From NCBI GenBank assembly GCA_964353355.1, contig CAYGVT010000047.1, positions 1 to 31,270 of the forward strand: a stretch of 31,270 bases of DNA, read 5' to 3'. Source of the DNA: CAYGVT01 sp964353355. GTDB lineage: Archaea > Thermoplasmatota > DTKX01 > GCA-020343715. Each line of letters begins with the position of its first letter. Positions within the stretch are counted from its first letter, which is position 1. The notes beneath the pieces were generated by a model. It did no database searches. It was not told the DNA's origin and worked only from the letters and a program-made list of their open reading frames with translations. This document shows, one piece after another, positions 24,593 to 31,270 of this stretch. Both the position numbers and the translations under genes were made by a program.

Positions 24593-25315
24593 ATGCACCA
24601 GCGTATCCACGTCTGCCCCGTCTCGCCCGACGTCGACCGCATCGTCCTCCCGCTCGTCCGCATGAAGGCCGACCGTGCCATCCTTGTGACGGATCGGGCC
24701 TCCCCTGATGCCGCAAGAGCCGCCCTCGATCCCGTCACGGCGAGGCTCGACGTCGCGCACGTGGCCTGGGAGGCGCTCGCGTGCGACCCCGGCGACTTCC
24801 GGGACTGCCTGCGGACGCTGAGCCCCGCCGTCCGCCGCGCGGCCGCGGACGGCGACCACGTGCTCGCGAACGTCTCCACGGGCGAGCTGCTGCTCCCGCT
24901 CGCCGTCGCGGTCGCGGGCATGCTCTGGGGCGCGGAACTCTACTACGTGATGCCCTCCGCGGAGGGGACGCCGCCGGACGGCCCCCGCGATGTCGTCACC
25001 GTGCCCCGCTACCGCATGGAGCGGCCGTCCGAGGGCGCGGTGGCGTGCCTCCGCGCGCTGGCCCAGCACGGGGACATGCTGCCCCGGCGGGCCCTCATCG
25101 GCGCGCTGCGCCAGGACGGGGTGCCCCTCGCCAGGTCGGAGTGCCCCCGCGCGCTCTACGTCGCCCTCGAGAGGCTGGTGGGGCCGCTCCTCGAGCGGGG
25201 GTTGGTCGCGGAGCGGGCCGTCGGTGGGGTGAAGCTCGTCCAGATCACCGAGGATGGGCGCGGGGTGCTGGATGGGTTCGACGACCGGGATAGGGCCCGC
25301 AGTGCGGAACCATGA
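24593..25315 (+). CDS. CARF-like sensor with winged-helix domain (HFX_2341-type transcriptional regulator)
   Basis: A predicted nucleotide-sensing transcription regulator of 240 residues. The N-terminal domain (1-125) is Rossmann-like in the CARF manner: strand RIHVCPV, then DRIVLPLVRMKADRAILVTD, and the ligand-loop strand NVSTGELLLPLAVAVAG (93-109) followed by the strand AELYYV. These correspond to the conserved 'NxTGG' region of CARF domains and to the DUF6293/HFX_2341 family. The C-terminal part (about 146-230) is a winged helix with a recognition helix near LERLVGPLLERGLV and wing VKLVQITEDG. CARF domains bind cyclic oligoadenylates in type III CRISPR immunity; no CRISPR array or Cas gene lies in this window. 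It heads an operon with a PIN nuclease. The longer start at 24554 adds 13 residues without fold support. Confidence 0.78.
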   Translation: MHQRIHVCPVSPDVDRIVLPLVRMKADRAILVTDRASPDAARAALDPVTARLDVAHVAWEALACDPGDFRDCLRTLSPAVRRAAADGDHVLANVSTGELLLPLAVAVAGMLWGAELYYVMPSAEGTPPDGPRDVVTVPRYRMERPSEGAVACLRALAQHGDMLPRRALIGALRQDGVPLARSECPRALYVALERLVGPLLERGLVAERAVGGVKLVQITEDGRGVLDGFDDRDRARSAEP

Positions 25316-25354
25316 GGAGTGACCAGCCAGGATGGGGGAACAAGTACGACGCGG

Positions 25355-25804
25355 ATGTCAAGGGTATATGTGGACACATCAGTGATATCGGCGCTCTACG
25401 ATGAGCGGAATCCTGAGAGGAGGAAGCTTACCGAGATGTTCTTCGGGAAGGCACTAGATATTGAGTTCTATCTCTCTGCGGTAACCATCGTCGAGCTCGA
25501 CCGCACGCCAGATACAGCCCAACGTCGACGGATGAGAGAACGCGTCTCCAGATTCACCGTGTTGCCCGTCACCGAGGATATCAGGATCTTGGCGAATGAC
25601 TATATCCTACACGGAGCGGTCCCCAAGAAATACAAGGAGGATGCCTTTCATATCGCGATTGCGGTCTCGAACGATATGGATTTCCTTCTGAGCTGGAATT
25701 TCGAGCATATCGTCCGGAGAAAGACGAAGGATATCGTCCGAATGGTCAACTCCCTCCATGGCATCAGACAGGTAGAGATATTAACCCCCGCCGAGCTATT
25801 ATAG
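25355..25804 (+). CDS. PIN-domain ribonuclease (VapC-like)
   Basis: A single-domain metal-dependent RNase of the PIN family. The 149-residue product shows the acidic site: Asp7 in YVDTSVISAL, Glu47 in TIVELDRT, Asp96 in KEDAFHIAIAV and Asp107/109 in NDMDFLLSWN, with the usual SWN (113-115) after the last strand. PIN toxins cut tRNA, rRNA or mRNA. The ATG at 25355 puts the catalytic strand right at the start, as is normal; a GTG at 25319 would add 12 residues. It follows the CARF regulator by 39 nt (3 nt with the GTG), and the small gene at 25816 follows by 11 nt. The regulator may control the nuclease, or the nuclease may be an effector of a signal-sensing module. Confidence 0.85.
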   Translation: MSRVYVDTSVISALYDERNPERRKLTEMFFGKALDIEFYLSAVTIVELDRTPDTAQRRRMRERVSRFTVLPVTEDIRILANDYILHGAVPKKYKEDAFHIAIAVSNDMDFLLSWNFEHIVRRKTKDIVRMVNSLHGIRQVEILTPAELL

Positions 25805-25815
25805 ATGGAGAACAC

Positions 25816-26004
25816 ATGGTCCGGATAACGAAGAACGAGCTGAAGCGGCTCCAAAGGTCCGTGGAGAAGGATTTCCCGGACGACCCCGCCATGCAGCAGG
25901 TGCATCTCTCGAGGAAGATACTCGCCCTCGAGGCCAAGAAGGCCGGGATGGACTACCTTGATTACATCAGGTCCCTGAAGCTACGACCTAGGGATGCACG
26001 ATAG
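25816..26004 (+). CDS. Small helical protein, candidate partner or antitoxin of the PIN nuclease
   Basis: A 62-residue, highly charged and probably all-helical protein. It opens MVRITKNELKRLQRSVEKD and has a Lys/Arg-rich C-terminus. It begins 11 nt after the PIN gene with GGAG a few bases upstream, so the two are one transcript. In classical vapBC loci the antitoxin precedes the toxin and has an AbrB, RHH or HTH DNA-binding domain; this protein follows it and lacks any such motif I can see. Its partner role is inferred from position alone. It ends 160 bp before the convergent integrase gene. Confidence 0.68.
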   Translation: MVRITKNELKRLQRSVEKDFPDDPAMQQVHLSRKILALEAKKAGMDYLDYIRSLKLRPRDAR

Positions 26005-26164
26005 TGGATCATGGAGCGGGAAGGATGCACGGGGCGTGTCCACGCCGCGCATACGAGGCTGGCCGATGGGTCCTGCCTTGCCCCTCGAACCTGACAGCTA
26101 TCGGTCCCCCTCACCGCACGCTCCGCCATCGCATCCGCCCAGGTGGATGCACCTCAGGACCACT

Positions 26165-28408
26165 TCACCCATGTCCCGTCCCGACAGCGGCGCAGACCGC
26201 GCCCTGGTAACCGTCCAGGGCCTGCCGGAGCCGCCTCTGCCTGACCTGCACGTAGTCCCTCGTCGTCCCCAGCCTGACGTGGCCGAGCGCGACCTGGATG
26301 ACCTCGAGGCCCACCTCCCTGTCCGCGAGCTCGGTCGCGAACGCGCGCCGCATGTCGTGGGGGGAGAACCTGACGCCGAGCCCCCTCCCCAGCTGGCTGA
26401 GCGACATGCTGAGGGCGTTCGGCGTGAACGGGCGGGGCGTGCGGTGGCAGATCTGGACCAGGAGGGTGCCCGGGTCCTGGGCCTCGCGGCCCTCCAGCCG
26501 GGCCCACTCGACGAGCCTGGCGCGGTGCCCCGCGGCGAAGGCGCGCAGCTCCTCCTCGAGCGGGGGGATGATCGGCACGGCCCTGAGCCTCCCGCCCTTG
26601 CCGTGCCTGACGACGACGCTGCCGTCCCTGATGTCCTCCAGGCGCAGCGCGCAGATCTCCCCCGCGCGCAGCCCGAGCCCGAAGCCGAGTGCCATGGCGG
26701 CCCTCTGGGTGGGGTCGGCGTGCGCGAAGAGGAGGCGGCGGGTGGCCTCGTCGGTCACGCGCACTATGCCCCGCTTGGCGGGGGGCAGGGGGAGCCGCCT
26801 GCGCCTCCTCATCCCCAGCACGACGTCGTTGCCGTGGAAGGAGAGGAAGGCCCCGAGCGTGCCCGCGCGGCCGTGGACCGTCGTGGGGGCCAGGCGGTCC
26901 CATCGCCTCCTGAGCACGAGGACGTCCTGCTCGGTCCACCGGGAGAGCTCGGTGGGGAGCCCCAGGGCGGTCGCGTCGCGCAGGATGGCCGTGAGGGTGT
27001 ACCTGTCCCCCTGGATGGACCTCCTGGACCTCGCGCCCTCCCGGTCGAGCAGGAAGGCCTCCATGGAACGGGCGAGGGCCCCGTCGATCACCACTTTGGA
27101 CCTCGGCGTGCGTCCTGGGGGTCGGTCGGCACCGCGGCCGGCGAACGGTCCCAGGGGCCCGGCCTCAGGTCCCGTCGCAGGGCCCTGCTCGCCCTGTTGC
27201 CCCATCTCGGCGAGGACCAGTCCCTGGTGCACGACCATCGCCTCCCGCAGCCGCCTCTCCCTGACCTGGATGTAGTCGCGCGTGGTCTCGAGCACCTCGT
27301 GCCCGAGGGCCACTTGGATGACCTCCAGGCCCACCGACCTCTCGGCCAGCTCGGTCGCGAACGTGCGGCGCATGTCGTGGGGGGAGAACCTGACCCCGAC
27401 CGACGCGCCGAGGTCCCGCAGCGAGTCGCCGAGCCCGTCCGGCGTGTAGGGTCTGGGCTCGCCCCGGTGGACGTGGATGAGGAGCGCCCCGGGGTCATCG
27501 GCCGCGCGGCCCTGCAGCCGTGCCCAGGCGATCAGGCTGGCCCTGTGGCCCTCGACGTAGGCGCGCACCTCCCTCTCGATGTGGCCCGAGACGGGCAGGG
27601 CCCTCGTGCCGCCGCCCTTGGCCCTCCGGACGAGGAGGTCCCCGCCCTGCATGTCACGGAGGTGCAATCCGCATATCTCGCCGAGCCGCAGCCCGAGGCC
27701 GAAACCGAGGAACATGGCCATGCGCTGGGAGGGGCTCGCGCGCTCGAAGAGGCGGGCGCGCGCCGCCTCGTCGGTGAGCCGGACGGGTCCCCTGGTCGCC
27801 GGTGGGAGGCGGAGCCTCCCCCTCCGTCTCATGCCCAGGACGACGTCGTTGCCGTGGAAGGACAGGAAGGAGGCGAGCACGGTCGCGCGCTTGTGGATGC
27901 TCTTGGGCGCGAGGTCCCCCCAGAGGTCCCTCAGCATCGTGACCTCGCGCTCGGTCCAGGTGGTGGGGTCGGGGCACAGGCCGAGGGCGGACGCGTCCCT
28001 GACGACGGCCACCAGCTCGTCGCGGTAGGCCTCGACCGTGAGGTCGGCCCTCACGCCCCTCAGGTCGTCCAGGAAGCCCTCCGCGAGGCGCGCGAGGGCG
28101 CCGTCGGCGGGCCGTGGGGTCGGCGGGGTCGGCGGGATCGGCGGGGTCGGTGGGATCGGCGGGGTCGGCGGGATCGCTGGGACCCGTGCGTCCTGCGGGG
28201 CCGGTTGGATCGCTGGGGCCGGTGGGGCTGGAGACGTCATTGGGGTTGGCACGGACCGTACCAACCTCGAGGGTCCGGGCGAGCCGATGGGCATTCCCAT
28301 CCCACCCGGGGCCTCACCCGAGAGCTCGATGAACCGGTCCAATGGTCCAAGCTGTGGAGGGGGTGGGACGCCCCCGTGACGCCGTCCGTTCGACCTCATC
28401 TCAGGCAC
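26165..28408 (-). CDS. Tandem double tyrosine recombinase (two complete integrases in one chain)
   Basis: One 747-residue protein with two full Xer/phage-integrase units. Copy 1 spans about 101-400, copy 2 about 441-740; each has a helical core-binding domain and a catalytic domain. The site residues are complete in both: Arg241/Arg581 (GLGLR), Lys264/Lys604 (KGG), HxxR at 344-347 and 684-687 (SPHDMRR), His370/His710 (LGH), and Tyr379/Tyr719 (TTRDY). Every pair is offset by exactly 340 residues, with no insertion or deletion over about 290 residues. A Pro-rich N-terminal extension of 100 residues contains three IPPTPP units. Tyrosine recombinases act as tetramers of single-unit proteins, so a covalent dimer is unusual. 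The start is GTG at 28408 (or ATG at 28399), with a TATA box near 28439. Target sites are not identified. It is convergent with the CARF-PIN operon. Confidence 0.93.
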   Translation of the reverse strand: MPEMRSNGRRHGGVPPPPQLGPLDRFIELSGEAPGGMGMPIGSPGPSRLVRSVPTPMTSPAPPAPAIQPAPQDARVPAIPPTPPIPPTPPIPPTPPTPRPADGALARLAEGFLDDLRGVRADLTVEAYRDELVAVVRDASALGLCPDPTTWTEREVTMLRDLWGDLAPKSIHKRATVLASFLSFHGNDVVLGMRRRGRLRLPPATRGPVRLTDEAARARLFERASPSQRMAMFLGFGLGLRLGEICGLHLRDMQGGDLLVRRAKGGGTRALPVSGHIEREVRAYVEGHRASLIAWARLQGRAADDPGALLIHVHRGEPRPYTPDGLGDSLRDLGASVGVRFSPHDMRRTFATELAERSVGLEVIQVALGHEVLETTRDYIQVRERRLREAMVVHQGLVLAEMGQQGEQGPATGPEAGPLGPFAGRGADRPPGRTPRSKVVIDGALARSMEAFLLDREGARSRRSIQGDRYTLTAILRDATALGLPTELSRWTEQDVLVLRRRWDRLAPTTVHGRAGTLGAFLSFHGNDVVLGMRRRRRLPLPPAKRGIVRVTDEATRRLLFAHADPTQRAAMALGFGLGLRAGEICALRLEDIRDGSVVVRHGKGGRLRAVPIIPPLEEELRAFAAGHRARLVEWARLEGREAQDPGTLLVQICHRTPRPFTPNALSMSLSQLGRGLGVRFSPHDMRRAFATELADREVGLEVIQVALGHVRLGTTRDYVQVRQRRLRQALDGYQGAVCAAVGTGHG
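28121..28174 (-). repeat. Three 18-bp in-frame repeats encoding IPPTPP
   Basis: Residues 79-96 of the double recombinase are three copies of a six-residue Pro-rich unit, encoded by near-identical 18-bp repeats. Being a multiple of three, copy-number change by slippage would alter the linker length without breaking the frame. Confidence 0.8.
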
Positions 28409-28435
28409 ACGACGCCTGATGTACGCAAGGCGGCC

Positions 28436-28442
28436 CTATATA
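28436..28442 (-). promoter_or_regulatory. TATA box of the double recombinase gene
   Basis: The minus strand reads TATATAG, centred about 31 nt upstream of the GTG at 28408, which gives a leader of only a few bases. Confidence 0.5.
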
Positions 28443-28763
28443 GCGGATGCCGGGGGATGGGCGAATGTGGCCGGAGATGCCGTGAGGGCCCGCGTGGTCA
28501 TCCATACGGCTTGAGGGAGAATCCGCTTCTCATGGTCGTCCAGGGATGATTTTGGATTGCCGTGCGTGCACACGGCCTTCCATCCCGTTCTCGTCGCGAT
28601 TCCATCCCCAAGGGCAACTCGTCCAGCAGTCATTCCCCCATCGCGATTCGTGCGATTGATCTTGTACAATATCCGTCCTGGGCATGGTTCGTGGATCGGG
28701 AATTCCCAGGAATGGAATCACGATGAGCATCAAACGTGATCCGACCCTCGCGGGGTCTCCGGT

Positions 28764-28970
28764 CCGGTGGGGAATCGCCGTGCGACCCGGTCTGGCTTTC
28801 GCGGACCTTTCATGATTCCTGCCTGTTCCCCACCCGCCGCCCGGAGAGTGGGTTTTGTACAGGGATATGGGTGCTCCTGTACAGGTGCCCGGTCGTACGG
28901 GCGGGCGGGAGGCCAGGCGGCGGCGAGCTCGGTGCGCCGACTGGCGACCTTTCGCGAGGATGGGTGGTCC
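28764..28970 (+). repeat. GTAC-rich dispersed repeat, copy C
   Basis: CCGGTGG (28764) and CCCACCC (28829) are 65 nt apart, GTACAGG (28879) lies a further 50 nt on, and GGGTGGTC is at 28962; the first two spacings are identical to copy A. From GTACAGG onward it matches A in 36 of 39 bases, and its left third matches copy D. Here the left and middle landmarks extend to GGTGGGGAA and TTCCCCACC, an exact 9-bp inverted repeat with a loop of about 51 nt. Confidence 0.75.
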
Positions 28971-29113
28971 TACCAAGATAGAGCCCCATGACCGCATCCA
29001 CGACGGTGGCATCGCGCGCCACGGCGGGGAGCGGAGGCCTGCGATCTCCCCATCACCGTTCCGACTAGGTCACGGGCGGGCCCTGCACGGTCGGCACGCC
29101 CCCGGCCCGGGCG

Positions 29114-30583
29114 TCAGCACAGCATCAGCAGCAGCCACAGCGGGACCTCGAGGACGGGCGGCTCGAGCTTGATGTCGCCCATGTGGGCAACGATGCCGAT
29201 CGGGGCCTCCCAGCGGTCCATGAACGCGTCTATGGCGCTGCGACCCCCGCGGCCCTTCCCGTACTTCACCTCGATGGGCACGGTCGTGCCCTCGGGCTCG
29301 ATGATGACGTCGACCTCGGCCCCGTTGCGACGCCAGAACCTCGGCGCCTTCCCCCACGGGCCCAGATGGCCGTGCTCGAGCGACATGAGATGGGCCGACG
29401 CCACGCTCTCCGCCAGGAGCGGGGCCCTCCCGGTGTCGAGGACCGCCCTCGGGTGGAGGGCGGCCGCCATCTCGTTCGCGAACCCTGGCGCGGCGACGTG
29501 GACCTTGCGGTCCTTCCTCGCGCTCGCGCGCAACGGGCCAGTGTACTGGTGCGACAGCTGGACGACCCCGGCCTCCACGAGATGGTCGAGGAACCTCGAG
29601 AGGACCCACCTGTCCCGCCCCAGCTCCTCGGCGATGTTGGTGAGGTTGAGGATGCCCGCGGTCTGCCGGCAGAGGATGGAGGTGAAGTCGCGCAGCAGGG
29701 TGACCTCGCGGACGCCGTTCACGCCCGCGACGTCGCGCAGCATCGTCAGGTCGACGATGTCCTTCATCCTCGCCTCCCTCTCGCGCGGGCCCAGCTGGAC
29801 CAGCCCGGGATATCCCCCCCACACGAGGTAGTCCTCGAGGGCCGCGACGATCTTGACCTTCCAGGGATAGAGGGTCGAGTGGGCCTCCCTCAGCACCTCG
29901 ACAGTCCCTGCGGCATCGCCCCTCCCCAGGCCCTGGACGAGCCCGGAGCGCAGGTGCGCGAGGCTCGGCATCTCCTGTGCGCCACCGCCCAGCCTGACCC
30001 AGTCGGCCAGGGTGGCGTGGCCCAGCCTCTCGATGGCGACCCTGCCGGTGAGCGACTTGCCGTGGCCGCGCGCCATCGCCGTCATCGATGAATCGGATGC
30101 GACGAACTTCACTGGCCTGTGCATGTCCTGCCATCCCTTCAGGACCTGTTCCCAGTCCGGAAGGCCGCACACCTCGTCGAGGAACACGTACACGCGCTCG
30201 GGACCGGCCGAGACGTCCCTGCCGAGGACGCTCGTGGAGTAGACCTCGAGCAGGTCGTTGAGCGGGCGGACCAGTCCCGTGGTGATGTAGGGCATATCGA
30301 GGTCGACCAGGAGGATGCGCCTCGGGTCCACCCCTTCATCCTCGATGAGGGCATGGATGCATTGCCTGAGCAGCGTCGTCTTCCCGACCTGCCTCGGTCC
30401 GATGAGCGAGGTCACGAGCTCGCCGCGGACGGACGCGAGCAGGTCCGCGAGGGCCTCCCGTGGCACGAGTCGTGCGACATCGAGCGCGTCCGCGCCTGCC
30501 TGCCACCAGGGGTTCATCGAGGCCAGCGCCTGTCTTAGCCAGACCACCTTCTCCTGGTCCATGGTGATGTATATATCACTCAT
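29114..30583 (-). CDS. AAA ATPase with DUF4143 C-terminal domain
   Basis: An AAA_14-DUF4143 ATPase of 489 residues, common in archaea and of poorly known function. Walker A is GPRQVGKTT (62-70), Walker B VYVFLDEV (131-138), and a sensor-like strand is FVASDSS (160-166). The middle has the WGGYPGL motif typical before DUF4143, then a winged-helix-like stretch (NIAEELGRDRWVLSRFLDHL). The tail, GAEVDVIIEPEG...PIEVKYGKG, has the Asp/Glu-x-Lys pattern of a PD-(D/E)xK nuclease fold. Met1 (30583) lies inside the operator region; Met8 (30562) would leave all three palindromes outside the coding sequence and fits a TATA box in the middle palindrome. It is upstream of the recombinase on the same strand, but 705 bp and a repeat separate them. 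Confidence 0.9.
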   Translation of the reverse strand: MSDIYITMDQEKVVWLRQALASMNPWWQAGADALDVARLVPREALADLLASVRGELVTSLIGPRQVGKTTLLRQCIHALIEDEGVDPRRILLVDLDMPYITTGLVRPLNDLLEVYSTSVLGRDVSAGPERVYVFLDEVCGLPDWEQVLKGWQDMHRPVKFVASDSSMTAMARGHGKSLTGRVAIERLGHATLADWVRLGGGAQEMPSLAHLRSGLVQGLGRGDAAGTVEVLREAHSTLYPWKVKIVAALEDYLVWGGYPGLVQLGPREREARMKDIVDLTMLRDVAGVNGVREVTLLRDFTSILCRQTAGILNLTNIAEELGRDRWVLSRFLDHLVEAGVVQLSHQYTGPLRASARKDRKVHVAAPGFANEMAAALHPRAVLDTGRAPLLAESVASAHLMSLEHGHLGPWGKAPRFWRRNGAEVDVIIEPEGTTVPIEVKYGKGRGGRSAIDAFMDRWEAPIGIVAHMGDIKLEPPVLEVPLWLLLMLC

Positions 30584-30645
30584 CTAGATAAGGTTTGTGA
30601 TATATATATCACGTATGATGATGATATCGGTGGTACATATATCAC
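30564..30645. promoter_or_regulatory. Three 16-bp palindromic operators at exactly 33-bp spacing
   Basis: Sites are GTGATGTATATATCAC (30564-30579), GTGATATATATATCAC (30597-30612, a perfect palindrome) and GTGGTACATATATCAC (30630-30645). The first differs from the middle one at one base, the third at two. Starts are 33 bp apart each time, with two unrelated 17-bp spacers, placing all sites on about the same face of the helix (three turns). The TATATATA core of the middle site lies about 26 nt before a start point that would suit the ATPase, so a bound repressor would cover the TATA box. The ATPase or a nearby wHTH is the obvious candidate regulator. Confidence 0.75.
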
Positions 30646-30649
30646 GGAG

Positions 30650-31270
30650 CATAACGAAAAACCGCCTTTTGGCATGTGATGACTCCTGATGGGCATCTCG
30701 CTCTCCTTCTTCTCACCTCGTCATCCATTGTCCCTCGCCCCATATGTCCTTTTCCTGGCACCTCTCGATGGCTCCCGCCAGATCACCTCCGCACGCCTCA
30801 GAGCATCCAGCTGGTACATGTTGTAGCTGAAGCATGCGAACATCATCTTCACCGCCACCCTCGCCACTGTGGTCACGAGCACATGCCCGGAGCCGAACAC
30901 GCGCTTGATGACGGCGTACGGACGCTCGCCCGGCGCTCTCCTGCGGCCAATCCTGAGGTTCCGCAGGGTGTCCCGGATGCCCAGCGGGTGCCCCCTCGCC
31001 CCCCTCCGCATCGTCGCGTCGAACCCCCTGCACGGCGCGCCCTGGTACCCCTTGTCCCGCCGCACGACCTCGCCGGGATTCGACAGGTCCACCTGGCTGT
31101 CGTGCACCGACGCCGTCGTCACCCGGTAACCGCGGATGAGCTCGTAGGACGTGTCCATCTTCGCGTGGAGCTTGTAGCCGAAGTTCGACCTGGCCCCCTT
31201 CTTCGCCCACGTGCCGTCCCGGCTGCGCCGCGTCCTCGCCCCCTCGCCCCTGGGCTTGGCCAGGCTCGCG
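30650..31270 (-). mobile_element. Insertion sequence of IS5 type, cut by the window edge
   Basis: Defined by its transposase. The outer end should lie in the 30646-30720 interval, but only one end is present, so no inverted repeat can be matched and the boundary given here is approximate. It lies close beside the operator array of the ATPase gene. Confidence 0.55.
30721..31270 (-). CDS. IS5-type DDE transposase, C-terminal part
   Basis: The frame stays open past the ATG at 31158 to the window edge, giving at least 183 residues. Upstream of that ATG it reads RDGTWAKKG...NFGYKLHAK, the conserved stretch of the IS5/DDE_Tnp_1 group, so the true start lies beyond 31270. Next come VHDSQVDL, the second catalytic Asp in RRDKGYQG, the Glu in PGERPYAVIKRVFG, and the closing MMFACFSYNMYQL helix. 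The first catalytic Asp is outside the window. Gene length and the intact Asp and Glu suggest it is not decayed at this end. An overlapping ORF in another frame (30713-31210) is a shadow. Confidence 0.9.
   Translation of the reverse strand, partial: ASLAKPRGEGARTRRSRDGTWAKKGARSNFGYKLHAKMDTSYELIRGYRVTTASVHDSQVDLSNPGEVVRRDKGYQGAPCRGFDATMRRGARGHPLGIRDTLRNLRIGRRRAPGERPYAVIKRVFGSGHVLVTTVARVAVKMMFACFSYNMYQLDALRRAEVIWREPSRGARKRTYGARDNG

Larger units (their letters stand above)
28409..29113. other. Intergenic region between recombinase and ATPase genes
   Basis: The 705 bp contain the recombinase promoter at the left end and repeat copy C in the middle. Between 28450 and 28760 I see no gene, only scattered short palindromes such as GTGCAC. 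From 28970 to 29113 nothing definite is visible except a weak hairpin (CCAC/GTGG, 28998-29009). Confidence 0.5.

Noticed and set aside
25994..28549. An 851-codon ORF on the + strand
   Set aside because: It lies opposite the double recombinase, whose motifs are unmistakable. The + frame is Pro/Arg/Glu-rich low-complexity shadow caused by high G+C.
30564..30645. Possible mini CRISPR array (regular repeats with unique 17-bp spacers)
   Set aside because: Repeats are only 16 bp and palindromic, spacers are too short, there are just three units, and they overlap a promoter; operators explain them better.

Overview
The window looks like chromosomal DNA of a high-G+C archaeon, most likely an uncultured euryarchaeon of the Thermoplasmata/Methanomassiliicoccales kind. 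The reasons are TATA boxes about 26-28 nt upstream of apparently leaderless starts, very large secreted proteins built from FG-GAP and thrombospondin type 3 repeats, an HFX_2341-like CARF-wHTH regulator, and an AAA ATPase with a DUF4143 tail. This placement is inference; there is no rRNA or tRNA gene in the window.

Layout. Positions 1-3073 hold the 3' end of a winged-helix protein, a small two-helix membrane protein, a tightly coupled pair of unknown soluble proteins and a small orphan. Positions 3615-23577 are dominated by two giant surface proteins facing each other: a 1968-residue FG-GAP propeller protein (+) and a 3847-residue protein (-) with an Rhs-style lead-in, a beta-helix, a PQQ-like propeller and a very long calcium-binding TSP3 array. 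Between them lie two four-helix membrane proteins. One of these, together with the last ~280 codons of the 3847-residue gene, sits in a 1.65-kb AT-rich island that is strikingly unlike the rest. Positions 24593-26004 form a three-gene operon: CARF-wHTH sensor, PIN-domain RNase and a small helical protein. Positions 26165-28408 encode one polypeptide carrying two complete tyrosine recombinases in tandem. Positions 29114-30583 encode an AAA-DUF4143 ATPase headed by three 16-bp palindromes set exactly 33 bp apart. The right edge is an IS5-type transposase cut by the window end.

Four or five copies of a previously unfamiliar intergenic repeat rich in GTAC (9670, 10784, 23998, 24366 and 28764), all in the same orientation, link the regions. 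Landmarks keep the same distances between copies to the base.

Main ideas to test: the 3847-residue gene is a chimera whose AT-rich membrane tail and adjacent membrane-protein gene were exchanged as a cassette, as in polymorphic toxin/immunity loci; the double integrase is a covalent recombinase dimer; the CARF-PIN operon is a signal-sensing or defence module; and the ATPase is autoregulated through phased operators.
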